Positions 58,581-64,000 of a stretch of 64,000 bases of DNA are shown here, one piece after another. The translations under genes and the position numbers were made by a program. Under the pieces are notes generated by a model. The model did not search any database. It had not been told where the DNA came from and worked only from the letters and a program-made list of their open reading frames with translations. The stretch is taken from positions 2,728,001 through 2,792,000 of the forward strand of contig NC_007802.1 of the NCBI RefSeq assembly GCF_000013565.1, in the 5' to 3' direction. Every line of letters begins with the position of its first letter. The stretch's first letter is position 1. Source of the stretch: Jannaschia sp. CCS1. Lineage in GTDB: Bacteria > Pseudomonadota > Alphaproteobacteria > Rhodobacterales > Rhodobacteraceae.

Positions 58581-58615
58581 GGCGGATTAAGGAAGCTGCC
58601 ACTCCTCAATCCGCC
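58581..58615 (-). promoter_or_regulatory. Stable hairpin in the mraZ leader
   Basis: GGCGGATT (58581-58588) pairs with AATCCGCC (58608-58615), and after one mismatch AGGA with TCCT, giving a 12-bp stem with a nine-base loop, about 85 bp before the mraZ start. No clear T-run follows on the minus strand. It could be an attenuator, an RNA stability element or the end of an upstream transcript. Confidence 0.5.
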
Positions 58616-58786
58616 GCCCTCGTCCCATTTCTGGGGTGTCCGACTGCGCCGACTACCTGGGGGGATGTCTGCTCGTCTACGCGCCGGATCTCTTTGTATC
58701 GACGTATGAGATGCCTGTATGAACCTGCCTATTTTTGTTTTTGGTTCAGATCTTTGCGATCCGTTGTCTTGTCTCTGTCGATGAAT

Positions 58787-58836
58787 CTTTGTCCCATGGG
58801 AATGACTCCCAATCAACACCTTTTTTTGGGACAAAG
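58787..58836. promoter_or_regulatory. 10-bp inverted repeat upstream of mraZ
   Basis: CTTTGTCCCA (58787-58796) and TGGGACAAAG (58827-58836) are exact inverted repeats 30 bp apart. The left arm overlaps the palindrome TCCCATGGGA (58792-58801). This is a candidate binding site for a dimeric regulator. Confidence 0.4.
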
Positions 58837-59117
58837 CCCCAATCCATTGATTTACGCGCCACTTCGACACACCACGTTGTGCCCAAAGTGGGGGCGTGGG
58901 GGCCGTATCTTGTATGCCAAGCGCACGCGATCCCAGCATATTGGGGTGGCGCATATGGGGGGGGTGAAAATGGGGGCTGGTGGAAGATTTTTCCCAAAAT
59001 CTCCAAACGTCCGGCGATCACGGGGTCGTGATCCCTGTTTGTTCTTGTTTTTTCTGATTCGGATTTCGCAAAGCGACCTGCGGTGGGAGCCCTCTTGACC
59101 CCCACTGAGGCCCTGCT

Positions 59118-60206
59118 TCAGGCCATCCCACCGTCAATGAAGCGACGCGCGAGAACGGCATAAGCCTCCGCCATTGGACTGTCGCCCACTGCGATCGGGT
59201 TGCCTTCATCACCGGCGATCCGTGTATCAAGATCGATAGGGAGGGCACCCAGGAACGGCAGATCCAGCTTTTCGGCTTCTGCCCGCACGCCACCTTCCCC
59301 AAAAATATGCGCCTCATGTCCGCATTTGGGGCAGTGATAGGAGGCCATGTTCTCGATTAACCCCAGCACCGGGGTTTTCAACGTCTCAAACATGTTGAGC
59401 GCCTTGCGCGCATCCAGCAGCGCCACGTCTTGGGGTGTTGAGACAACAATCGCGCCAGTCACCTCGGATTTCTGGCACAACGTCATCGCCACATCCCCTG
59501 TGCCCGGCGGCAGATCGACGAGCAACACGTCAAGCTCTCCCCACTCCACCTGCGTCAACATCTGTTGCAGCGCGCCCATCAGCATCGGCCCGCGCCAGAC
59601 CACGGCCTTCTCAGCCGGCAGCATGAAGCCGATGGACATCAGCGTGACGCCGTGGCCATGCAAGGGAATGATCGTCTTGCCATCGGGCGAGGCGGGGCGT
59701 TTGTTCACCCCCATCATACGCGGCACCGATGGCCCATAGATGTCCGCATCCAGAAGACCGACCTTGCGCCCCTGCCGCGCCAGGGCCACGGCGAGGTTTG
59801 TCGACACGGTCGATTTGCCCACGCCCCCTTTGCCCGAACCGATCCCGATGATCCGCGCCACGCCCTTGGGCCGCATCGGTCCCTCCTGCGGCTTCATATG
59901 ACCACCTACCGACAGCGTCGGCGGCGGACCCTTGGGCGCTGCGGGGGCGGACGGCTTGTCACTATGGGCCGTCAGGGCGACGGAGACGGAGGTTACACCG
60001 TCCATTTTGCCGACAAATTCCTGCACCCCATCCCGCAGGCCCGCCATTTGCTGCGCAATCTCGGGCGATGGGGCCTCGATTATGAAGCTGACCTTGCCAT
60101 CTGCCACCATAAGCGCGCGGATCATGTCACGGCTGACAAGGTCTCCGCCGTCGGGCAGACCGATCTTGGACAGGGCATCGAGGATCGTTTCGCGGGTCTG
60201 AGCCAT
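59118..60206 (-). CDS. mrp: Mrp/ApbC-type iron-sulfur carrier ATPase
   Basis: About 362 residues. An N-terminal MIP18/DUF59-like domain (about 1-85) is joined by a Pro-rich linker to a ParA/MinD-like P-loop domain. Marks are the deviant Walker A GIGSGKGGVGKSTVSTNLAV, LLDADIYGPSVPRMMG, LVDLPPGTGDVAMTL, and the cluster-binding CxxC in YHCPKCGHEAHIFGEGG. It binds and delivers Fe-S clusters. ATG 60206 (MAQTRETILDALSK) is preferred over 60215. It follows the MFS gene on the same strand. Confidence 0.95.
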   Translation of the reverse strand: MAQTRETILDALSKIGLPDGGDLVSRDMIRALMVADGKVSFIIEAPSPEIAQQMAGLRDGVQEFVGKMDGVTSVSVALTAHSDKPSAPAAPKGPPPTLSVGGHMKPQEGPMRPKGVARIIGIGSGKGGVGKSTVSTNLAVALARQGRKVGLLDADIYGPSVPRMMGVNKRPASPDGKTIIPLHGHGVTLMSIGFMLPAEKAVVWRGPMLMGALQQMLTQVEWGELDVLLVDLPPGTGDVAMTLCQKSEVTGAIVVSTPQDVALLDARKALNMFETLKTPVLGLIENMASYHCPKCGHEAHIFGEGGVRAEAEKLDLPFLGALPIDLDTRIAGDEGNPIAVGDSPMAEAYAVLARRFIDGGMA

Positions 60207-60239
60207 GGGGCGCATCCTTCATAGGGGCAGCGTTTCCTT

Positions 60240-61442
60240 TCACATAGGATGGTTTGCGCGGACGCGCACCCCCACAACCGCCATTCCTATTGCGCCTAAT
60301 GCGCCCGCGATCGCGAGGGCCCCACCGATACCGATCACATCCGCCGCAGCTCCGATCCCCATGGCGCCCACCGCGACAGTGCCGAAGCCCACGACGACCC
60401 ACAGGCTCATTACCCGGCCCCGGAACGTATCAGGCAGGTCGGACTGGATCGCCGCCTGCAAACTGACCCCGCACCAGGTGGACGTCAGGCCGGTCACGGC
60501 AACCGCTATCAACACAAGGGGCCAGGTTGGCGCGAGGCCCATCGCGATCACGGCCCCCTGCCCTGCAAAGCTCGCCACCCAAACGGCAAGCGGGATGCGC
60601 GCACCGACGGCCGCAACTCCTACGGCTTTCAAAAGCGCGGAGGTCAAGGCTCCGACACCCGCCGCCGCCGTCAGATACCCCAGGCCCGCCGCCCCACGCC
60701 CAAATCCGCCATCGGCCAGCACCGGCAAGATTTCCAGCGCACCGCGCGCGGTGGTGGCGAAGACGAGCGTGATCAACAGAGCCTGGCGGATCAGCGGGGT
60801 CGAGGCGCCATATCGAAATCCCTCGACCATATCGGTCAGGAAGGGCGCGGGGGACCGGTGCGGTAAGGCGCGCGGATGCAGCGCGGGCAAGATCAGCAGC
60901 ATCGGCACATAGCATAGCGCCGCGACCCACAGCGCCACGGCACCGCCCGCGGTCGCAATGATCCAACCCGCAAGAACCGGCGCGATCAGGCGCGCGATAT
61001 TAAAGTTCAGCGCTGTGATCGCCACGACATGCTGCACCATGTCGGAGGCCACGAGCCGGGGGCCAAGGGACATGCGGATCGGGTGATGCGCGGCGGAAAT
61101 AAGGCCAATGCTGAGGGCGGCGATGGCAAGGCCCGTGGCTCCGACATCGCTTGCCAGAAGAGCCAGGACAGCGATGACCAATGCCATCAACCCGTTGGTC
61201 ACAAACGCCGCGCGGCGGATGTCGACGCGGTCTGTCATGACGCCAAAGAACGGACCCAGAAAGAGGGTCGGCACAAGGCTGAGGGCGGCGACCAATCCCA
61301 CGGCAGAGGCCTGGCCTGTCCGCTCCCACGCGAGCCAGCCCAACGTGACCCGCTGGATCCAGATCGCCTGCACCGCAAAGAAAACTCCACCGAAGAACAG
61401 CTTGAATTGACGGTCAGCGAAGGCGCCTCCTGCGATTTTCAT
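60240..61442 (-). CDS. MFS transporter (EntS-like, MFS_3)
   Basis: The 400-residue protein has about twelve membrane helices. It starts FADRQFKLFFGGVFFAVQAI, with the MFS loop GPFFGVMTDRVDIRRAAF between helices 2 and 3 and the repeat-related loop FRGRVMSLWVVVGFGTVAVG in the second half. It resembles the enterobactin exporter/arabinose efflux MFS_3 branch, so drug or siderophore export is likely but not provable. It is divergent from the DUF1127 gene, with a 188-bp shared upstream region. Confidence 0.88.
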   Translation of the reverse strand: MKIAGGAFADRQFKLFFGGVFFAVQAIWIQRVTLGWLAWERTGQASAVGLVAALSLVPTLFLGPFFGVMTDRVDIRRAAFVTNGLMALVIAVLALLASDVGATGLAIAALSIGLISAAHHPIRMSLGPRLVASDMVQHVVAITALNFNIARLIAPVLAGWIIATAGGAVALWVAALCYVPMLLILPALHPRALPHRSPAPFLTDMVEGFRYGASTPLIRQALLITLVFATTARGALEILPVLADGGFGRGAAGLGYLTAAAGVGALTSALLKAVGVAAVGARIPLAVWVASFAGQGAVIAMGLAPTWPLVLIAVAVTGLTSTWCGVSLQAAIQSDLPDTFRGRVMSLWVVVGFGTVAVGAMGIGAAADVIGIGGALAIAGALGAIGMAVVGVRVRANHPM

Positions 61443-61630
61443 GGGATTAACCCTAGGGAAAGTAACGAAAATGTGTCATGCGCACGCTGCATAGCAGCAT
61501 TTCCGTATCGTCCATTGTGCATGTGCAGCATTCGCTTATCTTCAGTCACAACAGAACGGTAACAAAGAACCACCCGGGCCGAAGGACGGACAGAACTCTC
61601 CTCGCCCAAACGATGAAATTGAGGATTACC

Positions 61631-61852
61631 ATGGCCTATATCACAGGCAACCGCACATACACCACGCCCCTCCTTCAACGCGTCGTCGCGATCCGCGATA
61701 CCGCGATCCAAGCTTACACCAACTGGCGCGTGTACCGGAACACTCTGAACGAGCTGCAGGACCTTTCAGCCCGCGAGATGGCTGATCTGGGGATCAACCC
61801 CTCGATGATCCAGCGCATCGCTCTGGAAGCAGCTTACGGCAAACAGGCCTGA
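61631..61852 (+). CDS. DUF1127 protein, CcaF1-like
   Basis: The 73-residue protein ends in a DUF1127 domain: VYRNTLNELQDLSAREMADL followed by GINPSMIQRIALEAAYGK. ATG 61631 has GAGG six bases upstream; the reading extends to 61478 but without support. In Rhodobacter sphaeroides a DUF1127 protein (CcaF1) is encoded directly upstream of, and co-transcribed with, the CcsR small RNAs under heat and oxidative stress sigma factors, and acts as a small RNA-binding protein. The same arrangement is seen here: hairpins with CCTCCC loops start about 20 bp past the stop. A specific sigma-factor promoter could not be assigned in the 188 bp upstream. Confidence 0.88.
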   Translation: MAYITGNRTYTTPLLQRVVAIRDTAIQAYTNWRVYRNTLNELQDLSAREMADLGINPSMIQRIALEAAYGKQA

Positions 61853-61872
61853 GCGACACACGACATACCGGC

Positions 61873-61890
61873 CCCCGTCCTCCCACGGGG
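61873..61890 (+). ncRNA. CCUCCC hairpin 1
   Basis: CCCCGT pairs with ACGGGG around the loop CCTCCC (61879-61884): a 6-bp stem whose loop is the motif alone. Confidence 0.8.
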
Positions 61891-61901
61891 TATCCGGGCC
61901 A

Positions 61902-61937
61902 GCGGGCTGCGCTCTACCCTCCCTTGGGCGCGCCCGC
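61902..61937 (+). ncRNA. CCUCCC hairpin 2
   Basis: GCGGGC (61902-61907) pairs with GCCCGC (61932-61937), continued after one bulged T by GCGC with GCGC. The loop contains CCCTCCC at 61917-61923. Confidence 0.8.
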
Positions 61938-61971
61938 CTCTCCATACCGGTCCTAAGTCGGGCCAGATATC

Positions 61972-61997
61972 CGGCCTTCTTCCTCCCATTGAGGCCG
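61972..61997 (+). ncRNA. CCUCCC hairpin 3
   Basis: CGGCCT (61972-61977) pairs with AGGCCG (61992-61997); the loop holds TTCCTCCCATT. Confidence 0.8.
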
Positions 61998-62008
61998 TGA
62001 TCAGCGGA

Positions 62009-62037
62009 ACCGCTCCTCCTCCTCCCTTCGGAGCGGT
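62009..62037 (+). ncRNA. CCUCCC hairpin 4
   Basis: ACCGCTCC (62009-62016) pairs perfectly with GGAGCGGT (62030-62037). The 13-base loop contains the full CCTCCTCCC motif. Confidence 0.82.
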
Positions 62038-62046
62038 GCCACACGA

Positions 62047-62080
62047 CAGACCGCGCCTTTCCTCCCATCGGATCGGTCTG
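62047..62080 (+). ncRNA. CCUCCC hairpin 5
   Basis: CAGACCG (62047-62053) pairs with CGGTCTG (62074-62080); the 20-base loop holds TTTCCTCCCATCGG. Confidence 0.8.
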
Positions 62081-62088
62081 GATCATAC

Positions 62089-62121
62089 GGCAAGCGTTCT
62101 CTCCTCCCTTGGACGTGCGCC
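62089..62121 (+). ncRNA. CCUCCC hairpin 6 (imperfect)
   Basis: GGC pairs with GCC, and after a 2x2 internal loop GCGTTC pairs with GGACGT using two G-U pairs. The loop contains CTCCTCCC. It is the weakest stem of the array. Confidence 0.65.
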
Positions 62122-62128
62122 ATACGAC

Positions 62129-62159
62129 GGCCCTGCCCTTTCCTCCCATTGGGCGGGCC
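62129..62159 (+). ncRNA. CCUCCC hairpin 7
   Basis: GGCCC plus GCCC, with one bulged T, pair with GGGCGGGCC (62151-62159). The loop is TTTCCTCCCATT, almost identical to that of hairpin 3. Confidence 0.8.
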
Positions 62160-62166
62160 AGATTTC

Positions 62167-62212
62167 GGCGGTGATGATGTCTTCCTCCCAGAACATCGTC
62201 ACCGCCTTTTTT
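62167..62212 (+). terminator. CCUCCC hairpin 8 and Rho-independent terminator of the array
   Basis: A 14-bp stem with one G-U pair (62167-62180 with 62193-62206) encloses the loop CTTCCTCCCAGA and is followed by six T (62207-62212). The terminator hairpin itself carries the array motif. It ends 12 bp before the stop of the convergent Lrp gene. Confidence 0.93.
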
Positions 62213-62223
62213 CTATCACAATG

Positions 62224-62676
62224 TCAGGCGCGCGTGTCTTTGGGTGAGCCCATGACAACAAAGGTTGTGATGGTGGCCACCTGCGGCAATGCCCCCAGAA
62301 CGTCCGTATGGAACCGCTTGTAGGCCACCAGATCCGCCACTTCGACGCGCAGCAGATATTCGACCGTTCCGGTGATGTTATGGCATTCCACGACCTCGGG
62401 CGCGCGGGCAACTGCGACCTCGAACGCCTCTTGCGCGGCCTTCGTGTGGAGACCCAAACCCACTGTAATATAAGCAATGAACCCAACCCCCATGGCGACC
62501 GGATCAAGAACGGCGCGGTAGCCAGAGATCACACCCGCTGCCTCCAGGGCCTGCACCCGGCGCAACGTGGCCGACGGCGAAAGCGCAACACGCTCGGCCA
62601 GATCAAGGTTCGATATCCGTCCATCTCGTGATAGTTCACGCAATATATAGCGGTCTTTTTGATCAATCTTCGTCAT
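62224..62676 (-). CDS. Lrp/AsnC-family transcriptional regulator
   Basis: The 150-residue protein has an N-terminal winged helix-turn-helix (about 4-60; YILRELSRDGRISNLDLAER and LSPSATLRRVQALEAAGVI) and a C-terminal RAM/ligand domain with the typical CHNITGTVEYLLRVEVADL. Family members sense amino acids. It is divergent from a LysE-family exporter across 72 bp, so it probably controls that exporter in response to an amino acid, as in Lrp-LysE and ArgP-LysE type pairs. Confidence 0.93.
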   Translation of the reverse strand: MTKIDQKDRYILRELSRDGRISNLDLAERVALSPSATLRRVQALEAAGVISGYRAVLDPVAMGVGFIAYITVGLGLHTKAAQEAFEVAVARAPEVVECHNITGTVEYLLRVEVADLVAYKRFHTDVLGALPQVATITTFVVMGSPKDTRA

Positions 62677-62748
62677 TTGTTGTGTATTCTATGCCATGTT
62701 CGCCAACTTCGCAATTTCATTCGCCGCACTCCTTTCTAAAGTTGCGTC

Positions 62749-63351
62749 ATGACTTATGAACTCTTTACCGGCCTTGCGCTGTTTGCCTTCGCCTCCTCCA
62801 TCACGCCGGGGCCCAACAACATCATGCTCATGGCCTCTGGCGTGAACTTCGGGTTGCGGCGGACGTTGCCGCACATGCTGGGGGTGTCGCTGGGGCATGG
62901 CGCGATGACGCTGATCCTGGGGCTGGGGCTGGTGCAGATTTTCGATCTGATCCCCTGGCTGCGCACCGCTTTGACGGTTGTTTCCGTGGCCTACCTTCTG
63001 TGGCTGGCATGGAAAGTGGCCAACGCGGCCCCGCCTGCGGACGCGAAAGAGGGCACGAAGCCGCTGACATTCCTGCAAGCGGCGGGTTTTCAGTGGGTGA
63101 ACCCCAAAGCGATCTACATGTCGATCTATGCGCAGACCAACTACGCCCCTGACGGCGCGGGTTGGGGTGGCGCGGTTGCGGTCGCGCTGGTATTTTCGCT
63201 GGTGAATCTGCCGTCCGTCGCGACCTGGGTCTGGGGCGGCACACAGGTCCGGCGCTGGCTTGACGGGCCCGGACGCCTGACCACATTCAACTGGACGATG
63301 GCCGCCCTGCTGGTCCTCTCGCTCTACCCAATGGTGCTGTCGGCAGATTAG
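62749..63351 (+). CDS. LysE/RhtB-family amino acid exporter
   Basis: The 200-residue protein has about six membrane helices. It opens LFTGLALFAFASSITPGPNN, the family signature with PGPNN, then LPHMLGVSLGHGAMTLILGL and the mid-protein FQWVNPKAIYMSIYAQTNYA. Members export lysine, homoserine, threonine or cysteine derivatives through the inner membrane; the substrate here is not known. The divergent Lrp gene is the likely regulator. Its stop overlaps the next, convergent gene by four bases. Confidence 0.92.
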   Translation: MTYELFTGLALFAFASSITPGPNNIMLMASGVNFGLRRTLPHMLGVSLGHGAMTLILGLGLVQIFDLIPWLRTALTVVSVAYLLWLAWKVANAAPPADAKEGTKPLTFLQAAGFQWVNPKAIYMSIYAQTNYAPDGAGWGGAVAVALVFSLVNLPSVATWVWGGTQVRRWLDGPGRLTTFNWTMAALLVLSLYPMVLSAD

Positions 63352-63902
63352 GGCCTGACCGCGACACCGCTGGAAAAGCGCGGGATGAGGGCGATGGGGT
63401 CCAGCTCCTCGTCCCAGACCCCGTCCCGGAACACATGCTGCCTGAGCTGGCCGGGCGTGTCGGGATCAACAGTGTATTGGAAGCAGAATTCGCGGGGCGC
63501 GTCTTCGCGCAATTCGTCCCGACGGGCGGGCAAATCGTCGTCGGGCAGTGGGGTCAGACCTTCCAGGTTGAACGGAAACCGATACCCTTCGGACTGCCAC
63601 ATCGCCCGCAGGCCCTGGTCTTCAAATGGAATGCAGAGCGCGTCACCGCGCCAATCGATCCGATACTCAGCGATTTCCATCGGGAAATCCCAAGTGGCGG
63701 AGGCTGTGATCAGAATCGCGTGATCCTCGTTCTGCTCGGTATAGAGCTCGGCCCATGCGCAGGACACGCGCGTATCGGGGTAGTAGCAAAAGACCGACGC
63801 ATCCATATGCGCCACGACCTCATCGCGGGTCAGGAAATCCTGGGCGATGACCTGCGATGCAAGAAACGGCAGCATGGCCAGGGCGGTCAAGGGGCGCAAC
63901 AT
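63348..63902 (-). CDS. Secreted hypothetical protein
   Basis: The 184-residue protein has a signal peptide (LRPLTALAMLPFLASQVIA|QD). The mature part is acidic and has four Cys: FCYYP, VSCAWAEL, ALCIPFED and EFCFQYTV, so two disulfides are likely in the periplasm. Recurrent aromatic residues (ASATWDFPMEIAEYRIDWRG) suggest a beta-rich fold. I recognise no family. The remaining 98 bp to the window end contain no feature I can support. Confidence 0.75.
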   Translation of the reverse strand: MLRPLTALAMLPFLASQVIAQDFLTRDEVVAHMDASVFCYYPDTRVSCAWAELYTEQNEDHAILITASATWDFPMEIAEYRIDWRGDALCIPFEDQGLRAMWQSEGYRFPFNLEGLTPLPDDDLPARRDELREDAPREFCFQYTVDPDTPGQLRQHVFRDGVWDEELDPIALIPRFSSGVAVRP

Positions 63903-64000
63903 AGATGTCTCCGCGTCAGATCAAGGGCTTGAACGGCAACCCTAGTGTGCGCACGGGGTTTGGTCGAGAGGTGATCAGAAGGGAACCTCTCCCCCCTCTT

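Larger units (their letters stand above)
58497..59117. promoter_or_regulatory. 620-bp gene-free region upstream of mraZ
   Basis: No convincing gene lies here on either strand. The region is visibly richer in A and T than its surroundings and holds roughly twenty TGGG or CCCA elements, a strong hairpin (58581-58615), a 10-bp dyad (58787/58827) and a small AT-rich hairpin (58985-59002). It must contain the promoter for the dcw cluster and the end of the mrp transcript. Confidence 0.6.
61864..62212 (+). ncRNA. Array of eight CCUCCC-loop hairpins (CcsR/cuckoo-like small RNAs)
   Basis: Eight successive hairpins follow the DUF1127 gene; every one has CCTCCC in its loop, and stems differ in sequence but are self-complementary. 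Short linkers repeat the motif CATAC (61864, 61943, 62084, 62121), plus a related CACACGAC near 62040. The last hairpin is a Rho-independent terminator. The arrangement matches the CcsR1-4 RNAs of Rhodobacter, each described with CCUCCUCCC motifs, and the wider cuckoo RNA family. Eight hairpins can be read as four two-hairpin RNAs processed from the DUF1127 transcript. The loop motif is complementary to Shine-Dalgarno sequences. Confidence 0.85.

Noticed and set aside
58497-58640. Classical MraZ boxes (TGGG repeats with 10-bp period)
   Set aside because: TGGG elements are present, but I could find no regular series with that spacing close to the mraZ start.
58694-59098. Plus-strand reading frame of 134 residues upstream of mraZ
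   Set aside because: Odd composition, no ribosome site, antisense to the regulatory region, and no recognisable protein features.
61766-62149. Minus-strand reading frame across the hairpin array
   Set aside because: It is antisense to the DUF1127 gene and the RNA hairpins; its repeated GGEN/GGKA-type segments simply reflect the repeated loop motif.
1-64000. tRNA, rRNA, insertion sequences, phage or integrase genes
   Set aside because: None was recognised anywhere in the window; no terminal inverted repeats with a transposase and no clover-leaf sequence were seen. A dedicated tRNA scan was not possible.

Overview
This is a high-GC window from an alphaproteobacterium, most likely the Rhodobacterales/Roseobacter group. 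The evidence is the order of the division and cell wall (dcw) cluster, an NDUFA12-type complex I accessory gene, two DUF2484 genes inside the dcw cluster, CobS/CobT-type cobaltochelatase genes, and a DUF1127 gene followed by CCUCCC-loop RNA hairpins as described in Rhodobacter. No transposase, integrase, rRNA, tRNA or CRISPR array was seen. The region looks like ordinary chromosomal backbone.

Positions 1-11.9 kb: a 3'-truncated NDUFA12-like gene, metY (O-acetylhomoserine sulfhydrylase) with a clear terminator, a very large single-pass membrane protein with a PilP/GspC-like C-terminus, mgtE, guaD, and a folate/cell-wall precursor group (folB; folP-glmM) with a GNAT acetyltransferase. Positions 12-19.2 kb: a minus-strand run glyQ, a small coupled membrane protein, glyS, a divergent ppdK, and a SleB-like cell wall hydrolase. 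Positions 19.4-30.6 kb: a secreted SPOR-like/peptidoglycan-binding/trypsin-fold protein whose catalytic triad is replaced, then cobS and cobT separated by about 4 kb of small exported or membrane proteins and a PLP-dependent dehydratase, then aminopeptidase P and DUF427. Positions 30.6-33.4 kb: a secreted protein of unknown function and a CLC-type chloride transporter.

Positions 33.6-58.5 kb: an almost unbroken minus-strand cluster for division and the envelope. In transcription order it runs mraZ-rsmH-ftsL-ftsI-murE-murF-mraY-murD-VOC-ftsW-murG-murC-four small ORFs-murB-tandem repeat-ddl-ftsQ-ftsA-ftsZ, a strong terminator, then lpxC, bamD and recN. Many junctions overlap by ATGA or TGATG, which implies translational coupling. 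The products make and flip the peptidoglycan precursor (MurB-G, MraY, Ddl), polymerise and crosslink septal wall (FtsW, FtsI), build the divisome (FtsL, FtsQ, FtsA, FtsZ), and extend to lipid A (LpxC) and outer membrane assembly (BamD). A 620-bp gene-free, structure-rich region precedes mraZ.

Positions 59.1-64 kb: mrp (Fe-S carrier), an MFS exporter, a DUF1127 (CcaF1-like) gene followed by a tandem array of eight hairpins that all carry CCTCCC in the loop and end in a Rho-independent terminator, an Lrp regulator divergent from a LysE-family exporter, and a secreted hypothetical protein. The DUF1127/hairpin locus is the most interesting feature: it looks like a CcsR/cuckoo small-RNA cassette. 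Other points worth a look are the threefold 57-bp repeat between murB and ddl, the pseudoprotease, a FolB-amino acid kinase-like fusion, and the CLC transporter with altered proton-coupling residues.
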